DNA of 64,000 bases from Peronospora farinosa (taxonomy: Eukaryota > Oomycota > Peronosporomycetes > Peronosporales > Peronosporaceae). A program made the translations under genes and the position numbers. The notes under the pieces are model-generated. The model had not been told where the DNA came from and searched no databases. It saw only the letters and a program-made list of their open reading frames with translations. This document shows, piece after piece, positions 11,852 to 22,915 of the stretch. The stretch lies in assembly GCA_947646735.1 (NCBI GenBank), contig CANTFK010000094.1, positions 174,816 to 238,815 of the forward strand, read 5' to 3'. The stretch's first letter is position 1. Each line of letters begins with the position of its first letter.

Positions 11852-12838
11852 TTACAAAAGACACTCAAACCACTGCACCGGTTGCATGGCGTCCGAGAAG
11901 TAGGAGTTCCCGGCAAGGAATGCTGTATCGGCGTGGTTGCACGTGGTCACATAAAATGCTGAGGTAGGTTTGTCATCAAACTTCGTTGCTGGAAAGCCAC
12001 CTCGACAACTTTCGAATGTCACGAAACCATCATGCTCACTCGTACCATGTTCTATGTAGGAGCCTACCATCAGATACTTGGCCTGGTATGTCGAAAGTAT
12101 CCCCTTCTTGGAATTGCTGCACATAGCACCCTGTACATTATCACGGTAAGCTTTCTGGGCTTTCTTGTACGCCTCGTTGAGCGCAATGGTGCTGTATTTA
12201 CCACCGATATACGCGAGAGACTTGATTCCAGTGTTAACGGGGCACCGACCGACAAGCGACAAAACCTCATGGAAAGGCCTCCAACCGTCGTCCGTGCAAA
12301 CATCCTGCGCAGCGTTTGATACCATTGTGCCCAGCATAGGTGCACTCATGCTGACCCACGACGTGCTTGTCGTTTCAATGCTGCACTTTTCGTTGGCAAC
12401 AGCACCTGCCAGGATCAAGGCGCCCATGGAATGGGTCACGAGAATCGTGTCCTTGATGGTCTTTTCCTTTACATCACTTGTCTTACTCATTGACAGAGCG
12501 TGTTTGCAGACTGTTTCCTGCAGAGTTCCATTTGTCCAACCGTGGCTGTTCGTATCGAGCGCAACGTACTTGATCGACGAACAGCATGGTGCGTGGCTAG
12601 TCATGTCACCAAAATACTTGGACGAGGGTTGCAGCTCCTTCTCTTCGTTACCATTCAGTTCTCCATGGATAAAAAGACACGGACGGGATGTGGACTTGCA
12701 CTGACACGACAAAGACTTACTGAAGATGTCCCTTGCCTCTTTTAGTCCGCGCTGTTGATGGGTTTGTCGTTCCAAATTGGTCGCAGACGTCGTGACAGCC
12801 AACAAGACGAGCACAACCGAAGAAATTGGGAACCACAT
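11852..12838 (-). CDS. Secreted alpha/beta hydrolase, copy 1
   Basis: From ATG at 12838 the protein has 328 residues. The frame is open further upstream, but this Met starts a clean signal peptide (MWFPISSVVLVLLAVTTSA). The core resembles a lipase/PGAP1-like alpha/beta hydrolase. It has PCLFIHGE at about residues 53-60 (oxyanion strand), the nucleophile elbow THSMGAL with Ser137, and C-terminal candidates for acid and base in HDGFVTF and CNHADT. At least ten cysteines, including CQC and CC, suggest disulfides and an extracellular location. The substrate is unknown. A second copy lies at 33742-34725 in the same orientation. The similarity extends into both flanks, so the pair is a segmental tandem duplication separated by the transposon nest. 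Confidence 0.85.
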   Translation of the reverse strand: MWFPISSVVLVLLAVTTSATNLERQTHQQRGLKEARDIFSKSLSCQCKSTSRPCLFIHGELNGNEEKELQPSSKYFGDMTSHAPCCSSIKYVALDTNSHGWTNGTLQETVCKHALSMSKTSDVKEKTIKDTILVTHSMGALILAGAVANEKCSIETTSTSWVSMSAPMLGTMVSNAAQDVCTDDGWRPFHEVLSLVGRCPVNTGIKSLAYIGGKYSTIALNEAYKKAQKAYRDNVQGAMCSNSKKGILSTYQAKYLMVGSYIEHGTSEHDGFVTFESCRGGFPATKFDDKPTSAFYVTTCNHADTAFLAGNSYFSDAMQPVQWFECLL

Positions 12839-13469
12839 TGGACACAACTGGGCACGATGAAGAATGATTGACGCTGCTAGAAACGCGAAATACAGTCGAA
12901 CCAGCGAGCTAATCTCAAGAGAGTCGTCAGTCTTCCCTATCCCAGCCACAACACCTCAACAACCATGCTGTTTCTACAGCAACAGAGACAAAAGATAGAG
13001 CAGAAGAATGTCTTCTATTGCAACGACAGCTGAAGAACGAACAACAACACCGTTACGAATTGGTTGGTTCCAAAGCATGAGGCAAAAGTGTAGACAGTAT
13101 AATTAATATCAATGCAGTACGACAGCATGTATCGGTTTGACAATGAATGGTAAACAATAGGTGACAATGCCAAACGAAATAGACGGTAAACATCAAGCAT
13201 TAAGCGAAAAGGATGCATTGATAACTACATTCTAAAGGGTGTTGTTGTTTTCTGTCTGTCTCTAGTTTTCGTTGCAAGATAAGAAGGTTTTCATGCGCAA
13301 TCTTTTTGCACGTGACAAAATCAACTTCAGAGGCATGACATTGTTCTAAATGGTCTAAAATTTGCCAATGCATTAGCCCCTACTTTTAAAAAGGGATCAC
13401 TTTGCTTTTGTAATGAGCAGTCCTCTATTAGTCACTGAGCGAAACTCTGCAGTATATTGTTTGACCTCA
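12839..13469. other. Spacer upstream of hydrolase copy 1
   Basis: The first about 230 bp (12839-13070) resemble the region upstream of hydrolase copy 2 (34726-34960), including a shared stretch near CAACGACAGCTG, so the duplication includes the promoter. The remainder is AT-rich and I see no gene in it. Confidence 0.5.
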
Positions 13470-14092
13470 TGTTAGGGGGATACTGCCTGCCAAGAAGTGT
13501 AAGGGAAGTGTGACCCCCGTTCCATTAATACTGACACTTTTATAAAGTGTCAATTAAAATATTAGAAATTAGCATATACTACTTGACAATAGTACCTTTG
13601 TCTAATAATAATATTATACCTGCATCTCCTTGACACGGGGTGAGCCCGCTACATAATATTGACACTAACAAAAAGTGTCATTAAGAATATTATTATAGCT
13701 AATAATATTTGACACTACTTTATTTCCTTTTATATTGTCCTCGCATCTCCTTGAAGTTGCAGATGCCCTCTAATTGGTTGATATAGGCCATTATATCAAC
13801 CAAGGCGCTGACCAATGACCGATGGACGCGCGCAATGAATGGAGGACACGAAGGTAGCATACATATTTGTACTTTATTATAGCTACGACAAGGTTCTTAC
13901 AGATAATTTTCATTATACATTTTCACTATATTCACTACAATTCTTTTTTCTCTTCCAACTAAGTGAATTACTTAGTTGTATAGCTATCTCTGTCTCCGTC
14001 CGTGTACGTGAGGTTTGAGGCACCTGCTTTCACTGCCATCAGTGAAGTTAGACTAAACTGTTATCAGTATAGTCGGAGGTTGCCCCATTACA
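13470..14092 (+). mobile_element. Probable 5' LTR of the older gag-only LTR retroelement
   Basis: The right end is CCCCATTACA (ending at 14092), followed by a two-base spacer and TGGTAGCACTTCG at 14095, a plausible primer-binding site. The inverse, TGTAATGGGC, opens the candidate 3' LTR at 27996, so the terminal inverted repeats agree. The left edge is uncertain; TGTTAGGGGG at 13470 is only a candidate. The full 5' and 3' LTR sequences do not look alike by eye, so one or both are truncated or rearranged. Confidence 0.4.
13525..13765. repeat. Two degenerate about 125-bp tandem units with TGACACT/AGTGTCA hairpins
   Basis: Unit 1 starts near 13525 and unit 2 near 13650. Each has an inverted repeat of TGACACT(TT) and (AA)AGTGTCA (13532-13552 with 9-bp arms; 13660-13680 with 7-bp arms). 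Each then has an ATATTA-rich stretch and GCATCTCCTTGA (13622 and 13743). They probably lie in the LTR or 5' flank of the older gag element. Confidence 0.55.
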
Positions 14093-14138
14093 CCTGGTAG
14101 CACTTCGCGGTCCGTTCAACGACCACCGTACCATCCGC

Positions 14139-14686
14139 TATGAAACCAGCAGATGAAGAGCTTCATCACGCAATGCATGATGACTTCCGCCATTTGAGTG
14201 ATATCGAATGAAAAACGGTTAAGCGTATGGCTGAAACCATCGACAACCCTGCCGTTAGTGCTATGCTGCTCTCTCTTAGCGAAGATGAACAACATGCAAC
14301 CATCGCCGAGTTTATACAACATGAACTTGACGAAGTTGTAAAGAAACTCACCTTGCTAGAGAAGCAATGTGCTTAACAAGTAGCATTGTTGAGATAACAA
14401 GGCGCTCAGCAAGCTAAATTTTGATGCAGCAGAGTGCTCAACAGTCTGAACTATTGAGAAAACAGCAGGCAAATGCTGTTGCTGCCGGGTCGACGTGTAT
14501 ACGTCGACCCGAGTCCTTAAAGATTGATGTCTCCAAGTACAACGCAGTCGAAAGCTCTTCCTTGTTAAGACGGTTCGTCAAACTCGATGATTCCATTGAG
14601 ACTCGTCGCATCGATGACGATGCGATGTAGGTCAAGTTCGCCATGTCGGACTTGGCAGGACGTGCCAAAGCCTGGGCCCTAGGGCT
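14139..14686 (+). pseudogene. Older gypsy-type gag, 5' part (split by nested element)
   Basis: Begins at ATG 14139 (MKPADEELHH) and meets a TGA after 23 codons, then further stops. A recognisable gag matrix/capsid stretch follows: ESLKIDVSKYNAVESSSLLR, then after an in-frame TAG at 14628-14630, KFAMSDLAGRAKAWALGL. The reading breaks off at 14686, exactly where the younger LTR starts, and resumes at 27066. The Gag would package element RNA in virus-like particles; this copy cannot make it. Assignment rests on resemblance to the Gag of oomycete Ty3/gypsy elements. Confidence 0.8.
14487..14510. repeat. 24-bp palindrome with two SalI sites
   Basis: Arms GGGTCGACGT and ACGTCGACCC around GTAT, inside the older gag. 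It may simply be a mutated coding stretch. Confidence 0.6.
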
Positions 14687-15856
14687 TGTGGTGAAGTGCT
14701 AATTTTGTGATATGGAGGTCCCGGACTCCAGTTGGATTCAGAGTATAGGCCGTGGGTCAGGGACAGGGGACCAGAGAGACAGGGGCCTCAAAGGGGAGCG
14801 ACCGTTGGTGGAGGACAATCCGCAGGATTCGACGAAGAAAAATCAGTATCAGGGTACCGGTTAACCGGTACCAAAGGGAGTTGATCATGGCCGCTCATTG
14901 ATCGACCTGGCCCCTCGTTGGTAAACCCGGGTCCCTCATCGGTCGACCTGGGTCCCTCGTTGGTCGACCCAGTCCCTCATTGGTAGACCTGGGTCCCTCA
15001 TTGGTCGACCTGGTCCCTCGTCGGTCGACCCAGTCCCTCGTTGGTCGACCCGGTCCCTCATCGGTCGACCCGGTCCCTCGTTGGTTGACCTGGGTCCCTC
15101 ATTGGTTGACCTGGGTCCCTCATTGGTCGACCCGGTCCCTCATTGGTCGACCTCGGCCCCTCGGGGTTCAGCGACTCCGGACCAGTTAATACAAGGATCA
15201 GACCAGTCGACGCAAGGAATCAGAGCTTCAGGCAAGGATAGAGTAAAGGAGTTAAAAGGATAGGACTATATTTAATACTACTCAATTTGCGATCTATGTG
15301 GCACGACTCCGTCACCCAAGAAGGACTTGCTCTAAGTTACTCACTGTTCCGGGAAGGGATACATTTTGGCCCCCCGTCGAAGACAGCTGCGTAGCGAAGT
15401 TCAAGGGCGAATAGAGCTCCAGGATATATTTGGCCTGTGAGCTCGTTCGAGTAGCAACACCCCCCAAGACCCGCTATCGGAAGCGGTCTCCCTCACCTCA
15501 AGGTCCGGGAGCAGCGTAAAGGTCAGGTGATTAATATCCCTGAAACAGAAGGAAAAGGCCAGGGACGACAAGCGCCCCTGAAGAATTTGGCTCTAAGTCC
15601 ACTCTCGACAAGGTCGATCGAGTGGCCACCTACCGGCCCACCGAGTGAAGCATATCCACTCGAGGCCCCCCAGGTCTACCTCCCTCAAGGCAGACATCTA
15701 CATCGTCACCAAGTCTGGAACCCGCCAGCCGACGGGTACACAAGGTGAGAGAAGGTTCATACGCGGCATCGGGGTACCCCCTCCGACAGTCGGCAGTCCG
15801 GCACAGTGAGTGGTTTGGGGTCTCATCATACAATTTTGAGAGCCCACTCCACCACA
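14687..15856 (+). repeat. 5' LTR of young gypsy element
   Basis: 1170 bp, TGTGGTGAAG...CCACCACA. It matches the 3' LTR at 25850-27065 with only scattered substitutions by eye. It contains a 13-unit minisatellite. Promoter and polyadenylation signals are expected but not located. Confidence 0.93.
14902..15166. repeat. LTR minisatellite, 13 units of 20-21 bp
   Basis: Consensus TCGACCYGGTCCCTCATTGG. Units vary at YGG/CAG and at CATTGG/CGTTGG/CATCGG. The 3' LTR array (26065-26369) has 15 units. Confidence 0.9.
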
Positions 15857-16231
15857 ATGGTGCGCGTGCCCGGATCTTCGGAAAACGCGGGATTTCACCG
15901 CGAGTCCCAAGATGATAAAGATGTTCATGTCAAGAAGGAGCACAAGACCGAAGAGTCACGGGAAGACCGATCGCCAGTGACTCAAGAAGAAACAAACAAA
16001 GGATCGAAGGACCGACCGGGCCTTGGGAGGGGCCCGGTCAACATGGTCGAGGTTGAATTCATTGAAGAAAAACCTAAATACCCTCCCTATGTCCTCGTTG
16101 AGGACACCTTGGGTCATGACGCCTATCATGATCCAGAGGACCATCAGCCGACGGTGAAAACCGAGAGGCTAAGGTCCCCAAAAAACAACAAAACAAGATC
16201 GCGCAATCCAAGCCGACGAAGTTCCGGATGA
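15857..16231 (+). CDS. Leader/gag N-terminal reading frame of young gypsy element
   Basis: 124 residues beginning MVRVPGSSENAG at the primer-binding site, rich in Lys/Glu/Asp and ending SRRSSG at 16231. Its stop overlaps the ATG of the main gag frame (ATGA at 16228-16231). This is either the original N-terminus of Gag separated by a frameshift, or a short upstream frame translated by coupling. No domain is recognised. The hydrophilic, charged composition fits a disordered Gag leader. Confidence 0.5.
   Translation: MVRVPGSSENAGFHRESQDDKDVHVKKEHKTEESREDRSPVTQEETNKGSKDRPGLGRGPVNMVEVEFIEEKPKYPPYVLVEDTLGHDAYHDPEDHQPTVKTERLRSPKNNKTRSRNPSRRSSG
15858..15875 (+). promoter_or_regulatory. Primer-binding site of young gypsy element
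   Basis: TGGTGCGCGTGCCCGGAT lies one base after the LTR end and starts with TGG, complementary to a tRNA CCA end. The priming tRNA is not identified. The ATG of the leader frame (15857) overlaps this site. Confidence 0.6.
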
Positions 16232-18377
16232 AGGCACCCGGAAACACCAAGTCGATAGGCCCCGAGAAGGCAGGACTGGCGTCATGGACAGACGCTGATG
16301 TCACGAGGGCCTACCACCAACGCAAGCTGAACGCGTTCCTGGTGAGCGACCCCGTCGCGAAGATCCTGGAGATCCGGCAGCTGGGTCAACTCACTGGGCC
16401 GGTGTCGACCCTGCCACGGCTGCACTCCGTCACGGACGCGATCACAGCGCTGGTCACCATGCTTCGTGAAGCGAACATGGTCGCAGGTCGGTTCGACCCG
16501 GACGACCTGCTATCCCTGGGGTTCGACAGAATCACAACAACGTTAGAGCATATGTACAAGCGTCTGTCGATCCTGGTTGGTACCATACCAGAAACGGAAC
16601 ACCCACCTCTGGTGACACCTACACACATGCGGTCCAAGGATAGCCAGATGACGCTTCAAGACATCATGGTGGGTCCCCACATGTACGAAGCCGCCGGCCA
16701 CCCAGGGGCGAATCAAGACTCATCTCAACACCGGATGCCAAGCGGCCAGAGGGAAGCAGCACCGTGGTCCCCAGGATCGTCCTCAACTGGGTCGGTCACT
16801 AGGATGCCCCTAGGCCCTACTGGAGCGGCGCTGCTCCAGGCCCGAGCGCGCAGCGCGGAGCAGGAGCCACGTGGTCTTGAAACGGCGACGCGTGGCAAGA
16901 ATGAAAATCATTCCGATTTTCAGCCAATGGGAAATCAGCAAGGAAAAATGTTGGAATTTGCTCTGCTTCGTGACGAAGATGCTGGGGGGGAAGGACCTAC
17001 CTACCCGGTAGGCGATCTGCAGACCCTCTTCGACGCGTCGATGGCAATATTTTTGAATGAACGCCAAGTACCGCGGGCACACCCTAACGGGAATGCAGCA
17101 GGAGAAAGACCAGAGGCGCAAAGGACGACCGCTCACCATGACCAGCATCCAGGCATACAAATGACAAGAGGCCACACGATGACCGACGTCGATATGGAAT
17201 CCGTCGGTTCCTGTGAGCTCGATCCTGACAACATGGATTTGAGGGGACCTCAGTCGATGATGGCGAACGCAGCGCTGGGACAGATGCCAAATATGGTCCC
17301 TCGCATCAAACTATCGGCGACCTCGGACCTTAAAGAATTTCATGGAAGAGACCAAGACGAAGACAGAGCGCGCAGCTGGGTATCGACGGTCAAGACAGCA
17401 TTCATAAGAGACCAAGCACCAGATGATGAACGATGTCTCGTTTTTGGAGGATTGCTGACTGGACCGGCACAGAATTGGTACCGTCAACTGGGTCGCTCAG
17501 TCCGAGGAAACTGGAAGGACTTAATCCAAGAGTTCATGATTCGTTTCTGTGGTACGGGGGTGCCGGTCGCCCGCCAGTACTACCATGCGAAGAAAAGATC
17601 GGAAGAGACCCCGCTGGATTATCTGTACCGCCTGAATGTGCTTGGACTCAGGGCGAAGATGAAGATTAAGGATGGGTCGCCCAAAATTCAGAAGGGTCAC
17701 GTCGATCACTACATTTTGACGGTGGACGACCGAGAGCTAGCAGACAAGTTGACTATGCTGCGTCTGGCGGACGTGGAAGAATTGGAGGAAGTATTGACAG
17801 CATGTCAGCGGACGAAGGCAAGACGAGGCAAGTTGTTGTTTGGATCAAACAAGTTTCGTCAGAAGGCACCGGCACTACCCGAAAGGCCGAGAGATCTAAA
17901 TCGCCGCTCCATACATGCAGTACGGACGCCCCTGGAAGACTCGAGCTCTAAAGATTCCAGTCCAGACTCCTCGGAGAATGAGGGAGATCTAAGACGAGTC
18001 TACCTTATGGAGAAGGAAGCGGGGAGGGATCCAAGTGTGAGGTTCTCAAAGAATCTACCGACTATGGAGGCCGACCAACATCGCCAGGCAGTAGACCAGC
18101 GACCCGGCCCATCATCAGCGACCCCAAACACGAGATGTGCATATTGCGGATAAAGAAACATGGAGATCTGAATTGCTGGAAAAGATTGACCTGCGACCGC
18201 TGTGGAAGGAAGGGTCACCCGTCTGACTGCTGTCTGTTTGTATGCCGGAGTTGTGGAGAGATTCACGAGATTGGGAAGTGCCAGATGGAGGAGTTCTATA
18301 ATTTGTTCCGTCAATGGTACAGCCCAGCCAAGCATGCAGGGATGTTCCCGGAGAAACTCGAGAAGATGGCAAATTAG
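16228..18377 (+). pseudogene. gag of young gypsy element, frameshifted in zinc knuckle
   Basis: The main frame 16228-18153 encodes 641 residues. It has a disordered N-terminal half and a capsid-like segment at about residues 355-520, with EFHGRDQDEDRARSW, FGGLLTGPAQNWYRQLG and FCGTGVPVARQYY. An acidic Ser-rich linker follows. The zinc knuckle starts CAYCG, then meets TAA. The knuckle continues in another frame from about 18155 (HGDLNC), with a second (CDRCGRKGH) and third (CRSCGEIH) knuckle, ending at 18377. A one-base change therefore removes the nucleic-acid-binding tail in this copy. Gag would form the particle that packages element RNA. Confidence 0.85.
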
Positions 18378-18431
18378 GACGCTCGCCAGGTTTGAATCTG
18401 GTACGAGCCGAGCGTTCTAATTGTTGCATCT

Positions 18432-19546
18432 TTGCATATGTGGAGAAACAGCCCAAGGAGGGGACGGGTATTCCAGTTAGGGATTGGAAATATATCGAAG
18501 ATTGGAAATTACCCTGTGGTCCATGTTGCTTTTTTGAATGAACCTAATAATTTTGTTCGAGAAAGTTCAGTAATGGAGTTGGACTTATTGCCAGGCGAGT
18601 CTATGGGGTACTGGAAATACCACGCCCCTACTAATGGTTCAGGCAAGCGGAAGCCTCTGGAAAGGTCAACAACGACCATGCAAATTTGTTGTTCGATACT
18701 GGTGCCGAGATATCCATTCTGGATATCGCCTTTGCTCGTAAGGTAGGCTGCCAAATTGATGAAAGTGAACGACAAGAGTGTATTGGTATTGGGGAAGCCG
18801 TATACACCACGGAGGGACGCACTCGCATCAAGGTCACTCTGAATGGGAACTTGGTGTACATCTTTAAGGTGTGGGTAGGCCCTATGGTAGGCCAAGATGC
18901 AATTTTGGGGATGGACTTCATGGTCCCAGCCGGTATCCGGTTAGACTTGGCCGACGGAACTCTTTGCCTCCCCGATGAGGTCAGGGTACAGTTGACTGGG
19001 CGAAGGAAACTGTATAATACGCTAGTATCGGATGTGAAATTGGGTCGGTATGTACAGATATCCGTTGGAGGATGTACGGAAGTGCCTCTCAAAAGGTCGA
19101 CCTCAGAACAGTGGAAATTGTGGGTCACGAGAGGCGAACGATGGGTGACCACCATGATACAAGGGATAGGACGTCGACCGATTTTGAAGATAACCAATGT
19201 CAGCCCTCGCCCCTTAACATTGCATGAAGATATCGAGGTAGGTATGTGGTTGACTAGGGAGCAAGTTCCGAGAACGCCAGGGTTTGTCTCGGTAGGCTCT
19301 CGAAGATATGCGGAATGGCTAAAATTGGCTTATGAATCTACCACCGACAAAGTCGACCATCATGTCGACCCAACGGAAGAGGAAGAGGGGCCACTAGTGG
19401 AGAGACCAGAGTATAAGACTCCGTCACACATCTTACAGCGACCGCAGGCCCCAACCCCAATGATGAATATAACACACCAACCGGTACCCGACAGTGAAGA
19501 ACAACTGTGCGAAGAGAGGGTGAATTGGCAGGAGGGGACCGCCTAA
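18432..19546 (+). pseudogene. Aspartic protease region of young gypsy pol
   Basis: The upstream part (18432 to about 18640) carries MELDLLPGESMGYWKYHAP in one frame. The catalytic part follows in another frame from about 18640, with LFDTGAEISILD (DTGA active site at about 18692-18703) and the flap-side ILGMDFMVPAG. The change of frame indicates an indel near 18640. The frame then runs to TAA at 19546 through a region with WVTRGERWVTT and PGFVSVGSRRYAEW, found between protease and RT in oomycete gypsy polyproteins. The protease would cleave Gag-Pol. Confidence 0.82.
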
Positions 19547-19579
19547 AAGCGGAGTGTATTTGAAGAAGACCTACATACA

Positions 19580-20299
19580 GTGACCACCACCAATGAGAAG
19601 GAAGTTAAACCGGTAGACTTGTTACAGGCAGATTACCAGGTGTGTTCTTTCGAGAGTGGAGAACTTTGGGCCGAGGACATAAGGCCAGGGTGGGCGGTCG
19701 TACCGGAAGTGGACCTCTCATCCGAAGGCATTGCGTTAGAAGATATACAGATTCCAGATCCAGATGGGAACACTCCCGAAGAGGTGGACCGGTTGCGACA
19801 AATAATATGGAAGAATCGACATCTGCTGATGGGTAAAGGTAACGCCTTACCCCCGGCCGCCCGAGGAGCGATATGCGATATCGATGTAGGGAACGCAAGA
19901 CCGATCGCGCAACGCGTACGAAAGGTGGCCCCTCAATTCAGAGAGAAGCTAGCCGACCTGATCAAGGGATTGTTATCAGCAAAGATCATTCAGCCTTCCA
20001 CCTCGCCATGGGCCAGCCCAATTGTAATTATCGTGAAGAAGAATGGGGTCGATATTCGATTGTGTATCGACTATCGGTTGGTAAATGATCTTACCCAGCT
20101 CATGGTATACCCAATGCCGTTGATTAACGAATTACTGGAAGACTTGGATGGAGCTTTATGGTACTGTTCCCTTGATATGGCGAGTGGTTTTTGGGTCGTC
20201 AGTATGACCGAAAGGGCGAGATTAATCTCAGCTTTCGTTACTCCACTGGGATTATTTGAATGGCTTCGGATGCCTTTTGGGCTTAAGAATGCGCCTTAG
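19580..20299 (+). pseudogene. Reverse transcriptase, N-terminal half (ends at premature TAG)
   Basis: Open frame with the RT finger and palm: PWASPIVIIVKKNG, IRLCIDYRLVND and the motif A aspartate in SLDMASGFW, then FEWLRMPFGLKNAP. The next codon is TAG (20297-20299), and the same frame carries on with IYQRLLDNALYGF. The stop is therefore a single substitution, probably from CAG. RT copies element RNA into DNA. Confidence 0.88.
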
Positions 20300-21466
20300 A
20301 TATATCAAAGGTTGTTGGATAATGCGTTATATGGATTCTTATGGATTTCGCCAGGGGCGGCCACAGAGGAAACAGAGGATTTGTTCGCAACAGGGGAACC
20401 CGATGAAAAATCGGGCCTCTCTGTATTGGGTCGACGATCATACATTGACGATATACTTGTGCCGGCCGAATCGTGGGACGTATTATGCCAGAAAGTGGAG
20501 CGGCTGCTAGACGTGTGTGACCATTGGAATTTGTCGGTCAGTGCCGTCAAGAGTACGTGGGGATGTAGGAAGGTCGAGTATCTTGGACATCGAGTTTCCA
20601 AAGGGGGACTAGAGGCCCACCCAAAAGATCTTCAGTCTTTGGTCGACCTACCTCTACCGACAACACTGAAGGCTATGCAGTCCTTTCTAGGAAGCCTAAA
20701 TTACTACAGCAGGTACATCGAAGATTATGCCATATACGCGTCGATCCTTTACAAACTGAGAGAGGTGGATTTTCACGCTTGGAGGTGCAAATTGAAGGTT
20801 AACGAGGAAGTGGCGGCCCAGGAAGACGACGAAGAAAAATGGTCGAAGGTACAAGTAGCGTTTGCCATGCTCAAGAACAAGATTGCTACGGCGCCCATCC
20901 TACGACATTTCGACCCGGCTAGAGAGGCGGTCATCATTGTCTACGCAAGTGATTGGGCTATCTCGGCGTCGTTGGTGCAGAATTACGACGGCCTGTATAT
21001 GCCGGTAATGTTTAAGAGCCGAACCCTCAAGTCAAACGAGGTGAACTATAGCACAGTGGAAAAGGAAGTGTTGGCGTTGTTACGAATATTGGAAACTTGC
21101 TTCACGATGTTGGTCAACCGACCTCTCAAGGTTCTGACGAGGCATTCTACACTAGACTGGCTAGTGAAGTCTTCGGGGTTGCAAGGTCGCTTAGGAAACT
21201 GGGCCGCTCTGTTGTCACAGTGGACTTTGGAGATTGTGAAATGCAAGAAAGGCGAGGGCCAGATACTGGGGGCGTTAGAAGCCATCATCACGCCTCGAGA
21301 TAATGTGGACTCAATTCTGTCGTCAATTGCTCCCAAGAAGCAATCCAGGCAAGTGGTCGACCTACCGACGCCCACAGTGGAACTAAATGAAGAACTGTAT
21401 GTGATGAGTTTCGATGGGTCGGCCCGGGTGAAACAAGGGGGAGGTGCTTGCAGCGCTATTGTGTGA
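20300..21466 (+). pseudogene. Reverse transcriptase C-terminal half and start of RNase H
   Basis: Continues in the same frame as the upstream RT. It has the catalytic YIDDI motif (about 20439-20453), YLGHRVSKGGLEAHP, SFLGSLNYYSRYI and a connection/RNase H-like segment with VYASDWAIS and NYSTVEKEVLALL. A second RNase H-like fold begins at MSFDGSAR. The frame stops at TGA (21464-21466) just after GGGACSAIV, where Trp would be expected. Confidence 0.88.
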
Positions 21467-22915
21467 AGACTCCCTGCATGGACTATAGTTGCAGCTGCAT
21501 CGAAATATCTCGACAAGTCTACGGTGAATGAAGCTGAATATGAGGGCATGTTACTGGGTCTTAACCTGTTGGAGCCAATGGAGCGACGGCGTTTGATTAT
21601 TTGTGGAGACTCCAATCTGGTTATAAGACAGATGCGTGGAGAGATTGAATGCAAAGCTTCAGGTTTATCCCCGTTGCGGGTCAAGGCGCTGAGTAAACTC
21701 CAGTCGTGGCCCAACCAGGCAGTCCTACATGTGAAACGAGACTGGAATCAGAGCGCAGACCAGTTGGCCAGTACAGCTTTACATCAGCAGCAAGGGGTCG
21801 AGTCGATACCAAGAGGAGAGTGGTCAGGTCTAGAAACAATCAATCGGCTGCCAGAGGTGCTGGTCCCTAGAGACTGGGGTCAGTCGGTCAAGGTATCTGC
21901 GGTGACGAGATCACGGCTCCCCGTCAAAATATCGGGAGAGGTTATGCAAGAAGATGTGGTACAACATCTCCGGATGGATAGGATCCGAGATGCGCAAGAA
22001 GAGGAGAGCTGGGTACGCGAGTTGAAGGCATATTTGAAAGGAGACAGGAAAGACTTGTCGGTGGAAGCGGCCAGAAACTGCAGCAAAATGTCGGAGGATT
22101 ACGAGATAAGTGAAGAGGGACTGCTGGTGTACTGCCCCGGCCAGAGAATCAAGGGAGACGACCGAGACATAACTGCCAGATTGGTTATACCTGAGAGTCT
22201 CCAAGCCGACGTCCTCCATCATTATCATACGAGTTTGGAAGGCGGCCATCAGGGGATCGGACGTACTTATCATCGGATCCGACGATATTGCCATTGGAGG
22301 GGTCTGTTCCGGAGTGTTCAGAAATATGTGGGTCAGTGCATAGATTATGAGACTGGGAAAGGGAGACCCACTTTACAAGGGAAGTCTCCGGGGAATGTTG
22401 AAGCGACGTACCCCTTCCAAATTATCGCGATGGACCACATACCATCTCTCCCCAAGTCACATAAAGGAAATACGGAACTACTGATCTGGGTCGACCTGTT
22501 CACAGGTTATGTGATGGCTAAAGCAAGTGCGTCACGGACAGCCCAGACAGTGGCTGAGGGATATGAGGAATGCGTTTTCCGCCGTTTTGGTGCCAGTGAG
22601 ACGATTCGTCACGATCGGGAACCGGGGTTTATGTCGGACTTCTTCCGAGCGTTCAGTCGTATGGTAGGTCAACGTCAGAGAGCGACCATGGCCTACCGAC
22701 CTCAAGCGAACGGCACTGCGGAGAGAATGGTCCAGACTCTAACAAGATCGCTCAAGATGTACGTAGCCGACGTGGGACAGCGAGACTGGGATGAATACGC
22801 GGAACGATTAACGTTCGCGTTAAATACGGCTCAAGACAGAGTACGTGAGGAAACACCGTTCTATCTGGTACATGGATGGGATGCTAGGACCACTCTTGAG
22901 ACTTACCGGTGGTGA
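21467..22915 (+). pseudogene. RNase H and integrase of young gypsy element
   Basis: RNase H continues with VNEAEYEGMLLGL, ICGDSNLVIRQMRGE and HVKRDWNQSADQLA. The integrase follows: a zinc-binding region with HHYHTSLEGGHQGIGRTYH, then QCIDYETGKG, where the second zinc cysteine of CxxC is replaced by Tyr (TGT to TAT). The DDE core has IAMDHIPSLP, then RHDREPGF and PQANGTAERMVQT (D, D, E). The frame ends at 22915 and the C-terminus is in another frame. The altered zinc ligand is a further sign of decay. Confidence 0.88.

Noticed and set aside
13470..14092. CRISPR-like or phage-like repeat
   Set aside because: Hairpin repeats here have no regular spacers and the context is eukaryotic; they fit a retroelement LTR or flank.
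15081..15263. Open frames across the LTR minisatellite
   Set aside because: Produced by repetition of a 20-21-bp unit; translation is repetitive in several frames and not gene-like.
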